DNA of 64,000 nucleotides, taken from contig WPIO01000022.1 of the NCBI GenBank assembly GCA_009760855.2, positions 2,861,001-2,925,000 of the forward strand, written 5' to 3'. The notes beneath the pieces are model-generated. The model made no database searches. It was not told the origin of the DNA and saw nothing but the letters and a program-made list of their open reading frames with translations. Position numbers and translations under genes: made by a program. Positions 51,358 through 62,542 of this stretch are shown one piece after another; within the stretch, counting starts at the first letter, position 1; each line of letters starts with the position of its first letter. Origin of the DNA: Cristatella mucedo (Eukaryota > Bryozoa > Phylactolaemata > Cristatellidae).

Positions 51358-51465
51358 ATTCATCTCCGTCTGTAACTCCACAAAGCCACAAAGACCAAGT
51401 GGTTGTTACGCAGCACTGTTTTCTATGTCAGACTCAAAGCCGAAGCCGCTTTCGGTAGGCATAAA
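51358..51465 (-). mobile_element. LINE family 2 3' end
   Basis: Reverse copy: TGTAATTCATCTCCGTCTGT, AACTCCACAAAGCCACAAAG and GGTTGTTACGCAG, then TTTCGGTAGGCAT. Confidence 0.75.
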
Positions 51466-51834
51466 TGAATTCTGATTTAGTTCACTCAATGGTGCCATCT
51501 AAACATTTTCAAATTTTCACCACCGCATATTAACAGTACCGAGCGCACCTTAAATTCATTGAGATTTCACAATGCAGTAGCATGTAAGATTTAAGAGAGC
51601 GCTTATAGAACACCGGTAGCACAACAGAGCAAATATAAACGATAATAAAATATAGACGATACAGCTCGTGCAAATTTGGTATATATTGAAGTTGTATTAA
51701 AATTCTCTTCGTGATTCATCCTTTTATATCACTTCCACTATTTCCCTTTGGCGATTTGTTCCTGAAAGTCATCAAATCTTCTAAAACTAAATCAAAAAAA
51801 TAATGTGTATATAGACCAAATTAGAAAAGTAGAC

Positions 51835-51928
51835 GTAGGTAGAGTATCTCTGCTTGTTTTTCTCAATCTTTCGGCAACTTTTGATACTATTGATCACCGA
51901 GTCCTCCTTGAGCGCCTCTTACAATAAT
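51835..51928 (+). mobile_element. LINE RT snippet
   Basis: Encodes GRVSLLVFLNLSATFDTIDH and RVLLERLL, the RT aspartate block of L2/CR1-type LINEs. It stops where a reverse family 2 tail begins. Confidence 0.7.
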
Positions 51929-51929
51929 G

Positions 51930-52070
51930 TCATGTAATTTAATGTAATGAATCTCCGCCAGTAACTCCACAAAGTTACAAAGACTATGTGGGTGTTACGC
52001 AAGAGAGTTTTGTATAGCGCACTAATAGCCGAAGCGGCTTTTCTGTACGCATTCGGACAAGCCCTTAAAA
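51930..52070 (-). mobile_element. LINE family 2 3' end
   Basis: Reverse copy: ATGTAATTTAATGTAATG (short tail repeats), TCTCCGCCAGTAACTCCACA and GTGGGTGTTACGCAAGAGAG, then GCCGAAGCGGCTTTTCTGTA. Confidence 0.75.
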
Positions 52071-52125
52071 GACAGTCGCATCAGATATGTGCAGAGTAAA
52101 GCGAAAACATATACGTAGAAACAAA

Positions 52126-52129
<4 letters not shown>

Positions 52130-52164
<35 letters not shown>
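52130..52164. repeat. (TA)n microsatellite
   Basis: About 35 bases of alternating TA. Confidence 0.9.
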
Positions 52165-52165
<1 letters not shown>

Positions 52166-53271
52166 TCGTAAGCTATTCAAGCAAAAAATATGAGCCAAAA
52201 CAATGCAACTTGTTTTGCCCTCACTAAGTATTCACGTTCTTTTTAATCGTTCTTTACATCTGCAGGTTATTTCTATCTACACCTTAATTGCACTATTTTG
52301 TGTGAGAGAAGACAAACTACCAGGACTTTTTTCAGATTATGCGAGTCGCCGGTTAAAGGTTCGAAGGGTCAAAGGGCAGTGAAAGCACGCACGCACTGCA
52401 CGCACTGTTCAAAGTGCTCGACATAAGAAATCTTTCAGCTTCTGAAAGCATCCCGCTCGACGGTTTTTTCAGCGTTTGTATTATGCACCCGATTGTGTCC
52501 TTTTGACATGGAAAAATCACAAGTTTACCTCATCATGTACATACATAAGCGTACAGGCTCTGTTGGATAGTATTCTAAAAAAAACTGTCAGCATTCTGCC
52601 ACCGAGACCAAGAGCATAGCAAGGAGTTTCTCAGAGAGCTTGTCCCGCGTCATTTTTTTAAGGACGATACGCACGCGGAACGCCGTACTTTTTCCTTCGA
52701 ATGATAGACAGCTAGTACGGAATGGTCCGGTTCATTGAGCTTCAGCGATTTCGTGGAGCGCTTACGATAAAAATGTGATCGTGTTCTTATCATGGCCACG
52801 CTAAAATTTCCTGAGTAGTGCGACATCTATACGCATATAATGCATACTACCCCGCCAACTTTCGCCGAAGTTCATACGAATGACAGCTTTCTATTAGCAC
52901 TCCCAGCTAGGTGAATTTTAGCAGTTATTTCAAATTTCGAAAGCCTTCAACTGAAATGAATGCCACAGCATTCTCGTGTTTCGACGTAGCTCTTTCAAGT
53001 CCCAGTGTGATTCGCCGAAAACCTAGCACTCACGGTATGTAGGCGCAGCTGACAATTATAATTCTTTGAGACTGACCGTTTTACCGTAGCGCAGAGACGC
53101 ATCGCTGGCATCCAACGGCCTGCTTCTCGCAGTCGCTGTCGGCCATTTAATATTTGACCGGTCACCTCACTGCGTATCGGCCTCGGGCGACTCCTAGCGT
53201 GGTGTGGACCTTTACTTGATTTCTCCGTAATACCTTCGGGTATTCCGCTGCTATCTTCGCTGTGACTATTC
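52165..53271. other. Intergenic; right end may be LINE family 2 5' sequence
   Basis: No gene recognised. The GC content rises from about 53030, so the last ~240 bases may be the 5' region of the adjoining LINE. No second copy exists here to test this. Confidence 0.35.
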
Positions 53272-56200
53272 ATGAGCCGTCCTCGGATATGCTACACAAA
53301 ACAGGACCCGCTTAGCATAAGATGCGATGTCGCCATTAGTTCGTGCCTACCGGCGGGCCTTCTCCGGCGGGTCAGTGAGAACCTTCCTGCATCCTGCGTT
53401 CGTCCTATCAACAGTTCGTCTATCAAACCTACGACTCGTAAGTTTAAAGCACTGAATAGTACTTGTTGCGATAGTAGCCCACCCGCCGTAGACCAGCACG
53501 TTGTGAAACGTCATCCGACGGCCGTTACCAAGGTCCAATTCAAATTCGAAGAGCCAGCGTCCGGCGGTCCGGACGCGAACGGTAGAGAATACAAGCCACT
53601 TCATCGCCGTCGCCCTGTTGTTGGACAGCTTCTTAAATTCTGCCTACTAAATGTCCGCTTGCTAAAAACCAAGGGGTTACTTATCCGCGATCAGGTGGTC
53701 CAGGAGAAGCTAGATGCATTTCTGCTTACCGAAACCTGGATGACGCCCTGTTCCAGTAGCTGTATTTCCGAGACCACCCCACCCGGGTTCTCATTCTATC
53801 AGTCCATGCGTTCTGACAAGGTTGGTGGCGGGGTTGCAATTGTTGTTCGCGAATCGTTTGGCTATATATGTGCAGTTTCTCGCATGGGTCATCGTTTGAA
53901 TCGGTTGCTATAAACCCACTGACCCACTCAGATCGTCGTCCGGTCTCGTTTACTGTTCCTGTTCCCTCGTACGTACAGGGCAATGTCGAATTTGCAAAAC
54001 GACGTAACTTACAAAGCAGTGACATGGACAAGTTTTTGAAATCTGTTTGTGATGCAGGCCTTCTTGATCTGCATTCAGACTCGACCGGCAGCCTCGATAC
54101 CCTCACTGATGCTATGAACATGACACTCACGAGTACTCTTGACAAGCATGCTCCCGTTCGCTCTATTCGTGTTCAAAGTCGTGGAGATTCCTTTCAATTT
54201 ACAAAAAAACTCCTAAAGATGCGCCGGGTTAAGCGCAGGCTAGAACGTCGTTTCAAGAAATCGGGGTCTGAGGCAGATTTAGTTAATTTTAAAGACTTCC
54301 TTCGAGTTTACACCCGAAAGCTTAAAAAAAACCAGGGCTTCTTTTTTCATTAGAAAGCTGAATTCCTGCCAGTCGGACACTAAACAGATTTATAAGACAG
54401 TAAACCATTTACTGGCCAATGCTGTGAGGTCTGACTCCCCAGATATTAAGCACTCAGCCGAAAAGTTTTCAGCCTTCTTTACTGAAAAAATTGTGCACAT
54501 TCGTGCCTCCATTAAGCCCCCTCCGACCAAAGCAATCGCCTTTCCTCAACCTGTGACCTTCCTTAAAAGGTTCTCTGATGTTTCTGCCTGCGATGTGGCT
54601 GCCTTAATAAGGTCTAGCAAAAAGAGCTCGTCTCCTGAAGACCCTATACCTTCATCTCTGTGGCCTTCACTAGCAGACCAACTTAGCCCTGCGATAACCA
54701 AGATTTTTAATGCTTCTTTGGGAAAAGGGGTCGTCCCCAAGTCCTTCAAATCAGCAATCGTTAGACCTATTCTTGAAAAGCCTGGATTAGACACAGAGGT
54801 CCTAGCAAGCTATCGTCCAGTTTCCCTTCTTCCGTTCTTATCAAAGATTCTTGAAAAAATTGTTTCTAAGTACTGGTTGAACATATTGAAAATAATGGAA
54901 TTTCAGAAACATTTCAATCGGGGTTCAAGAGGCAGTACTCTACTGAAACTACTCACCTCCGTGTAAACAATGACATTCTACGTGGCAACGACGACGGGAA
55001 TGTCACTGCCCTAGCTCTGCGAGATCTGTCTGCTGCCTTCGACACCATTGATCACGAAGTTCTGCTTGAACGATTGAGAACACCGATCGGTCTGGCAGAC
55101 GAAGCACTGGCTTGGTTTAAATCGTACTTGTCTGATCGTGTTCAATCCGTGTTGTGTGGGGGTCAGGTCTCAGACACGAGAAGGGTCACATGTGGAGTCC
55201 CTCAAGGGTCTGTACTCGGTCCCTTGCTGTTCTCCATTTACACACAACCTCTGGGAAAAGTGATTAAGGCCCATGGAATGGGATATCATTTTTATGCTGA
55301 GGATACTCAGTTGTATTTGTCATTCAAACCGTCGGAATCTGCTGCAGCAACTGAGAAACTGAATGCTTGCCTTGCCGATATTCGATCCTGGATGTCGGAA
55401 AACTTCCTGAAATTAAATGACGATAAAACCGAACTGCTGCTCATAGGACACCCTAAGCGTGTGGCTGGATTAAAAGGCTTTGCTGTTCTAATAGGGGATG
55501 CTATTGTGCGACCTTCACCACGTGCTCGTAATTTAGGTGTCGTGTTCGACAGCTGCCTCAATTTCAAAAGCTTCATTCAGACGACTGCCTCTACAGCTAG
55601 CCATCACATCCGATCCCTATCTAAGATTAGGAGCTGTCTCCCACAGTGGCTTGTAAAAAATTTAACTAGCTCCTTAGTTCTGTTTCGGCTTGATTATTGT
55701 AATTCCCTTTTGTCTGGGCTGCCAAAGAAAGCTATTATGCCACTACAGCGGACTATGAATATGGCTGCAAGGCTGGTCTTCAAGTCCCAGCGGTTTGAGC
55801 CCGTGTCTCCTTTGCTGAAAGAGCTAGGATGATTGCCGGTTGAGCAAAGGATACAGAGCAAAGTTCTTACGCTGACCCACAAGGCCCGCCACAGCTTGGC
55901 TCCTTCGTACCTAGCTGAACTGCTGCATCAGTTTCAGCCTGTTCGTGCCCTGAGGTCCTGTGTGGACAATAAATTAGCTGTTCCATTCCTCGGGTTAAAG
56001 ACAGTTGGCGACAGAAGCTTTAGCTCTGCAGGTCCTAGACTGTGGAACTCGCTTCCACAATTCTTGGCCAACGACAACTACTCTCCTACTGTCGGCGATG
56101 GCACATCTTTTTCAGCGGTCCTGAACTGCTACTTCTATGCTACTCACTACCTCAACTGCTCTTCTGACTCTGCTATGCTTCCTACTTTCTCTTTGTTGCG

Positions 56201-56338
56201 TGAGATGAAGTCTGTTGGCAACCGAATGCGTACCGAAAGCCGCTTAGGTTGTGAGTGCACTACACAAAACTCTCCTGCGTAACACCCACATGGTCTTTAT
56301 CGCTTTGTGGAGTTACAGACGGAGATACATTACATTAC
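53272..56338 (+). mobile_element. LINE family 2, longest copy: partial endonuclease, RT, C-terminal domain, tail
   Basis: Reading frames in order: a leader, then an APE-type endonuclease start (CLLNVRLLKTKGLLIRDQ, LDAFLLTETWM, KVGGGVAIVVRE). The rest of the endonuclease is missing, and the next frame resumes at SHGSSFESVAINPLTHSD. RT follows: SSPEDPIPSSLWPSLADQL, ALAWFKSYLSDRVQSVL, GVPQGSVLGPLLFSIYTQPL and FYAEDTQLY. The catalytic YADD reads YAED (GAG at 55299-55301). The C-terminal block has LDYCNSLLSGLP and FLGLKTVGDRSFSSAGPRLW. Frame changes lie near 53.9, 54.35 and 54.9 kb, and a stop at 55830. The 3' end is TACATTACATTACAT. Dead but well preserved; L2/CR1-group by motif. Confidence 0.9.
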
Positions 56339-57494
56339 ATCAGTAGGAGTTGTTTCGATTGGTCAGTCGATTACCGCGAAATGCTAGGGCTAGAAAACTT
56401 CATGGCTTCTTTTCCCCTCTGTATCATTTAAAAATGAACAAAACGCTATTGCTATAGTGAATAAATAAAAAAATTACTCATTTCAACCATGATTTATTTA
56501 CTTCACTCATGACAAACAATTCATATCATACAGCTTTGAGGACAGATTTTTCTTCTCTCTTTCCGGAGCTTTCTTAAAGTTTTCGCTGATGAATGAGGTG
56601 CCCAGCGTCCCGAACCCCAACAGGCATGGCGGAACAAGACTTGCATGCGTCAAGCTTCTTACTAGATTCTTCAAAGGTGTGCTTTTCGCCTTTGTCTTAA
56701 TAAATTGGCAGCAAGGGTCAAAATCTGTCTGCCTGATGCTTGCAGCCTCTTATGCCAGCCAACTCGGGAAAATGCAGATAGGTATCCACTTGGACAGCTG
56801 GAATGAAACTGAACTGGTGGGCTTCAGGCTCATGTATTTATGCTATTGATATTACTGGATCCTTTAATTTACTATTAATAATATATACAATAAAGTATTC
56901 ATAGTATTTAATAAAAGCAAAACAAAATATTCATAATATTAATAATTTCCATTAGTTAATGGTTCGAAAAATTATTTATAAATACTTTGTTAAAATGACT
57001 CAACGTCTTTGTATAGGTAGGTATAAAAAAATTATATATATCAAATAAGAAGGAACTTTTTTTATTTTTATGACTATTTGTTTGATTTTGATTACTGTTT
57101 AAATTACTAGCATGATTAAATAAAAAATAAATTTTATAAAAGTAGGAATTTTTTAAATTTAAAATCAGACTTTTCCCTATTTGCTGTACTTACTGAGTTC
57201 CAAAAAATAAGATAACTTCAAATATTCAGTCCTGCTGACAAAAGTAAATTTTCTGGTTTATAATGGTCACTGTCTTACTCGTGAATTTTGAAATAAAAAA
57301 TGTTGCTTAGGAACAAATATAAAATCACAATTTGCTACACAGTTTTATGAGTCCGATGAGCACCCGTATACGCGTAAAAATTCTATTAGATGCAATGCGG
57401 CTGAGTAATACCGAACGTATTATTCAAGTACGTCGGCCTGGTGACAGCCTCTTTGCCGTCAAACTCAAGTCACCACGGAGCACAACACCTAATC
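56339..57494. other. AT-rich intergenic, no recognised content
   Basis: Very AT-rich from about 56850 to 57350, with homopolymer A and T runs. The short ORF at 56589-56849 has no recognised domain. Confidence 0.45.
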
Positions 57495-57560
57495 AATCTG
57501 GATTAACTTAGAGACCGTGCCTTCGGTTCCTATGCACCCAAAGCCTTTCGTTTCGTTTGC
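57495..57560 (+). mobile_element. LINE family 1 fragment
   Basis: TTAGAGACCGTGCCTTCGGT and CCTATGCACCCAAAGCC match the coding stretch for DRAFSSYAPKA. Only about 65 bases remain. Confidence 0.55.
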
Positions 57561-57767
57561 CTATTCAAAGAGGGCGGTGCGAATGCATCGTCTGACCAGG
57601 AAAAGAGTGGCCCCGTCTAGGTAGTCATACGCCCCTGGCAAATGGACCAAAGTACGCCAGATAAATTGCCTAGGGTTAGGGCGTAGGCTGCACATCGGGA
57701 CCGGCAAGAGTAGCCGCACGAAATCGGCAGCCAAACAAGGGTGAGTAGCGACTGTGCAAACAAATTA

Positions 57768-58446
57768 CAGTCGTCCCTCGCCATTTCGTGCTTTGAATTT
57801 CGCGGCTTCACTTTATAATGGTTTTTCCACATGCACGTATATTCATTAAAAAGTTGATCAAGATAAGTAAAAGGATACAACGCGAAGTCAGTTGTCTTGA
57901 GTTAATTATACACCCCTGTATTAAAATTAAATTTACTGTACGTACGGAACGTGGAAGAAGACGACGACTCACCTGCTGAGGATGCTGCACCACCTGAAGT
58001 CTACCCTAGTAAAGTCGTGCCTTCAGAGGAGCAGTAACCTTGCTCTTCTTTACTGTGCTGTACATCTCTTTATCTTCATCGCTTCATCATCGAACAAGTT
58101 GCATTATTTTCATAGTTTAGTGGCTGTGTGTAAGAACCGTGCGTGTGCGTAATTAATGTGCAATAATAATAATATGATATTTATAACGTCTGACTGGTCT
58201 TATTTTCTCTTATTTTGTCTAATACTTTGGGTAATACAAGTGTAATGGTGGCTAAAAGGTGTTTTTTATTTCTTGTCCAGAGGGCTCTAATAATATTAAA
58301 AGTCGTATTTAGAGGTTCGTGAACAGGTTTTCTTTGCTCTAACTACGAATAGATTTGATTTACATATAAAGAATCTTACTTCGCGGAAATTTACTTATCG
58401 TGGTACAGTCTGGAACTGATTAACCGTTATAAGCGAGGGACCACAG
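57768..58446 (+). mobile_element. pogo/Tigger-like (Tc1/mariner) DNA transposon remnant
   Basis: Both ends are flanked by TA. The left end reads CAGTCGTCCCTCGC; the right end, reverse complemented, reads CTGTGGTCCCTCGC, so terminal inverted repeats match at 12 of 14 bases. Subterminal sequence (TTCGCGGCTTCACTTTAT) is typical of pogo-like ends. A short plus frame at about 57947-58037 encodes an acidic Pro/Glu-rich tail (VEEDDDSPAEDAAPPEVYP), as seen at the C-terminus of pogo-type transposases. The rest of the transposase is gone, so this is an internally deleted, non-autonomous copy of 679 bp. Confidence 0.72.
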
Positions 58447-58611
58447 TATCGTAAAAATAGCGCGTTAGAGCCATTTTGGTGCATTTGATGAGGAGCGTCC
58501 AGGTTAACGTGATTAGCTAAATTGAAAGATAATACAAAAAGGAATTTTTAGTAGCTGTTAGGCATAGGTCGCGGCGCATTACTTAACTCCCGCGTTCAAG
58601 TTCCTCCACAG

Positions 58612-58925
58612 CAGCTGCTCTCAACCTATGGGTCGCGACCCCTTTGGGGGTCGAACACAATCGTTTCATAAGGGTCGCCTAAGACCATCGGAAAACGCAC
58701 ATTTCCGACGGTGGATGGATTTCCGATGGATACGTACGGTTTAATTATGTTCAATTTGTAACGATGAAAATATATCCTGCATATAAAATATTCACGTTAC
58801 GTTTTTTAGTAGCAAAATTCAAGTTATGAAGTAGCAACGAAAATTGTTATTTTATTATTGGGGGTCGCTATAACATGAGGAACCGTAGTAAAGGGTCGCG
58901 GCATTAGGAGGGTTGAGAACCACTG
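58612..58925 (+). mobile_element. SPIN/URR1-like hAT MITE
   Basis: The 314-bp element has hAT-type ends: left CAGCTGCTCTCAACC, right (reverse complement) CAGTGGTTCTCAACC. It is flanked by near-identical 8-bp sites, CTCCACAG (58604-58611) and CTCCAGAG (58926-58933). Internal stretches match what I recall of the SPIN/URR1 consensus: GGGTCGCGACCCCTTTGGGG, GGTCGCCTAAGACCATCGGA and AAGTAGCAACGAAAATTGTT. SPIN (Space Invaders) is a hAT family that crossed between animal lineages horizontally. The copy has no coding capacity. The match is from memory and not from a search. Confidence 0.85.
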
Positions 58926-59103
58926 CTCCAGAGCTTCTTCGACGAAACAATACAGTCTAAACTTTGTTCAGCTACGGGCTCTTAAAGGTTATAGCTTGGC
59001 GGAGCCCGGTATTTATTGGTAGCGTTTCCAATGCAGACTTGTGATTGTGCTCGGCACATGCTTATGGACGTGCTAGCGTGACCAGTCAAGATAAAAACGT
59101 GCC

Positions 59104-59260
59104 GCCCTGGGTCTACCCAGTGGTTAAGGTGCTCGCCCCGACCGAGGTTAAGGTGAATGCATTTGATGACCAAAGTCGAGCTCGAGCCCCAATGGCATAT
59201 GTGAAGCGCCTGAATAGAGATTAAGTTTTCGCAGCGGTTATACAAATGAATTATATATCC
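59104..59260 (+). mobile_element. tRNA-derived SINE, family B
   Basis: The head is GGTCTACCCAGTGGTTAAGG and box B lies in GAGCTCGAGCCCCAATGG. The tail is GAAGCGCCTGAATAGAGATT, then GGTTATACAAATGAATTATA. It contains an extra copy of the mid-region (AGGTTAAGGTGAATGCATTT). Confidence 0.75.
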
Positions 59261-59857
59261 TGGCCCTTCGCCCCTACTATTTGTCCATCATGTTACCAGC
59301 GCTTCTCCCAGCTACACTCGTTATCCTCTCAACTTGCTCGTAAACACAACTTCAAGCTCCTTGTCCGATGCCCGCTCTGCCCCTTCGTCGGTTCATGCGT
59401 GGCAGTACTCAGCAAACACCTGCGAAACACCGCACCGCACCTCGTCGGTAGGAGAACCTCCTCCTCCTCTGCTGGCATCTAGCTTGACATGGGACGCACC
59501 TCGCGACGTCCGTCCATCATCGTTGACGACATCCTCTTGCATTGCTCCACGTGCCACCCCATCCGAGACTCTTTGCCAGGCTTTGATGCTGACACGCTCT
59601 GCCTCACTGGTACCTGTACCTCAGCCTACAGGACAGCTGTCGCCGACTCCTACAAACGCTACACGTTCGCCTCCCGAGTTTGTTGAGCTATGGCTGCCCA
59701 GGGTACAGGCCAGCGTCCTAGCGAACGGCTGGCACGGCTTTGTGGCCACCGTCCTTCTAACGGAGGACTGGTTGTCTCTTGCCCGATGCCTAATCAAGGA
59801 TCATGAGCGAAGGTCAACATTAGATATTTCTGCAGGAGAGCTTTGTAGCTTTGTCAG
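59261..59857 (+). pseudogene. Unassigned zinc-finger-like ORF between two SINEs
   Basis: A frame at 59246-59482 encodes CPSCYQRFSQLHSL and then RCPLCPFVG-x-C-VAVLSKHL, two C2H2-like modules in which some ligand histidines are missing. A second frame (about 59660-59870) encodes FVELWLPRVQASVLANGWHG. Paired C-x2-C fingers upstream of such a region are seen in R2/NeSL-type LINE proteins, but I do not recognise this one firmly. The two frames differ, so it is broken or mis-split. It is flanked on both sides by family B SINEs in the same orientation. Confidence 0.3.
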
Positions 59858-60002
59858 GTTTGGCCAGTAGTTCAGGTCTTTAATGACCAAGGTCAAGATC
59901 ATCAGTATGCATTTGATGGCCGAGGTCGTGGGCCCGAGCCCTGTGGTATGTGTGAAACACCTGATTAGAGATTCAGCTCACTTGGGGCGCTATACATATA
60001 TT
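59858..60002 (+). mobile_element. tRNA-derived SINE, family B
   Basis: GTTTGGCCAGTAGTTCAGGT, GTCGTGGGCCCGAGCCCTGT, GAAACACCTGATTAGAGATT, then CTTGGGGCGCTATACATATA. Confidence 0.7.
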
Positions 60003-60275
60003 TCTTGTCTGAAGCAATGCAGTGGTGGTGGGGAGTATCAACTTTTGACGATCGCGACTAGTTAAAGGGGAATGACCCCAGCTTTCTCCGGACCTTTCAA
60101 CTGATAGCTGGCAAGTATTCAGCTGCTGGACTGGAGGGAACTTCAGCACACAGCTTTACATTACCTTGCTGGTCTACACCGAATGCAGCTTCCCACCACT
60201 GCTAATGAACATCATTAGTAGAATCAGTCCGAGCTAGTTATGGCACAGTATTTTTGCAATGCAGCTTCATAATAT

Positions 60276-60426
60276 TAGCTGACTTAACAGCCTCATATGC
60301 ATAGCAACAGAAGAGCCTTAACGGCTTTCACCACAGCTTGCAGTTGGCAATAAAGAAAAAGAATCGCCCTCTGCAGGATTCGAACTACCTCGGTCGTGTG
60401 CAAGCACCTTAACCTCCTGGGCTATT
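60276..60426 (-). mobile_element. tRNA-derived SINE, family A
   Basis: Reverse copy: TTAGCTGACTTAACAGCCTC, GAGCCTTAACGGCTTTCACC, CTGCAGGATTCGAACTACC and CACCTTAACCTCCTGGGCTA. Confidence 0.75.
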
Positions 60427-61199
60427 CTATTACTGCCCTGTAAATATTATGAGCTGCATATTTTTGTTTTCCGGGGAGAGCAATGCTCCATCTGATGACA
60501 GCTCGGACAGTTGTAGCTAATCTTACTTTGCTCAGATTAAGCTGTTTGATGCTTGGGCTGTCAATGATCACGAGGAGACTTGGGTGTCTCATGACCGAAC
60601 ACACCTTGGTTGAAATAACTGCCAGTCGGCAGGTACCAGACATCATTCAGGCAGGCGTGACGACAGAATTATACACAGATGCGATTGCATAGTGTAGCAA
60701 TAGCAGGCCAATGTGTCACAAATACTTAGCTACAACAGCTCAGTACCTGCAGCAGCAGCAACTGTAAAGTTGGCTGCAAGACAGTTACTGCCAGATCCTG
60801 GCTGCACTTCAGCTTGTTCTCGTCATAATTTGCAACTAAGTGTGGATTATTTCCAGATCATTTCTAATCATTCAACAACAACCCAAGCCGAGATATTAGC
60901 CACTCGGCAACAACCAAATTTGTTCGAACAGCTCAGGCCAATCTCTTCGACCACCAAGAAAGGCAGAAATACTGCTACCTCAATACATCCTAGAACAAAT
61001 ACACCAGTAGCAACATCTTCACCAGTTTGTGGTAGCTTATACGACTGGATTTGGACAAGAACTACTATGCTGAGCAACCAGAACTGAAAGCTCATCACAA
61101 TCTAGATTACTACTCTAGCAGCAGGTCAAATTGCTTTTGTTCCGAGAACTCAAAATACTAATACAAATGCATCTCAGAGCTGAGCACATGCAAGTAATA
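60427..61199. other. Intergenic / possible far RNF11 3' UTR, unassigned
   Basis: Open frames on both strands (plus 60713-61087, minus 60868-61098) have no recognised domain. Nothing else seen. Confidence 0.35.
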
Positions 61200-61262
61200 A
61201 CAACAATAATAAATCATTTGTAAAGCACCCTATGTCTCTTTCAAGGTACTTTAATAAATAAA
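61200..61262 (-). mobile_element. LINE family 1 3' end remnant
   Basis: AATAATAAATCATTTGTAAA and GCACCCTATGTCTCTTTCAA; a heavily decayed reverse tail. Confidence 0.45.
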
Positions 61263-62542
61263 AGGAGCATGTCAGTTGATTACATTAAGCACACTTCTTC
61301 TTGGGCAGTTAATGCAGCACACTCACGAGCTCAAGGAGATGGTAAAACGCGTTCTACCCGTGGCATTGAATGCTTCGGACAGGCGATGCAAGGTGCACAG
61401 AGACGACCCAAATGCGAACTTTTATTGTTTTTTTTCCAGACGAGTTCTGCATTCTGTCGTTAGCTCACAATATTGAAAGCAACTTGCACATTCTGCAAAC
61501 AGGGTGTGTATACTTAATAGGTTGAAGTGAATGGGAAAAACATCAAAAGCAGACAAGCCAGCAGTTCAAGGTCAGCCGGCAAACACGTACAGCCCGCTGA
61601 CATGCTGCACACGGAATGCATTCTAGAGCTTTCTTCACATTCAAGTTAGCCATGGCGACGCATCGCAGGCACAGCCAGTCTCATTGATGTGCCCGACCAC
61701 AGGCTGTGGAAAGCGAATCTAACGTTAAAAGGGTTGCAGCCGTCCAGTGGATCTGCTGCGGCACCATTTGATTAATGCACAAAATAACGAAAGGACTGCA
61801 TGACTCAGTTGCCTGCATGCACAAGCCGTGCCGAGAGCCGAGTAAATGCAGACAAGGCACCACGGGGACAGCAACGTGGCACAGTGATGGCGAGCATATG
61901 CAGGCACTCCCGCCTGTCTAACAGCCAGACCTCTATATACCGGATGTGCCTGCTCGCATGCAGCAGCCGCGCACGGGACTCCTGCGACGAGCACCTGTCA
62001 AACCTTTTCTTAAGAGTCGAGCACCGAGCTCGAGCACAACTACTCGACTCGGATGTGCCTGCCAGGCACCGAGCTCGAGCTTCGAGTTGCCGCTTAATCT
62101 GGCATCCACCAGTGCATCAGCCGTGCGCGCGCACCAACACACCGAGACGGGACGTGTGCAAGACAAAGAAAACAAACAAGAGAGGTCCCGCTTGCAAAGT
62201 GCAGCACGTGACTCTGCCTCAAATCGAGAGGTGGCGGGAACCAGTGACTCTGCAGGGCAGTCCGCGTGACATGAGCGCCGTGGCGCAAATCGATGTAGCA
62301 GCCATAGAATGCTGCTACGAAGGTGGCGCCGAACGACGACTGCAGCAAAACTGGCTATTTTTCAAGAACTACAACTGCAGAACAAAGAGGTTCTTTTCCT
62401 GCCGACGGCCGGCAGCAGGAAAGACCACTTCCGGCAGCAGTCGGAGCTAGCAGCAGTGGCTGCTGCCTTTGCCGCCGTGGCTGCTGCCTTTGCCGCCGTG
62501 GTTATCAGGCTCGCTGTCCCCGTCTCGGCGGCGGCGTTGGCA
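61263..62542. other. Region downstream of the RNF11 stop; probable 3' UTR plus spacer
   Basis: No other gene recognised. A minus-strand AATAAA occurs at about 61420-61425 (TTTATT on plus) and could end a ~1.1 kb RNF11 3' UTR, but this is a guess. Plus-strand ORFs here are antisense shadows with low-complexity translation. Confidence 0.4.

Noticed and set aside
60868-61098. Small membrane protein on the minus strand
   Set aside because: Hydrophobic by composition only; no homology recognised, and it may lie in the RNF11 3' region or spacer.
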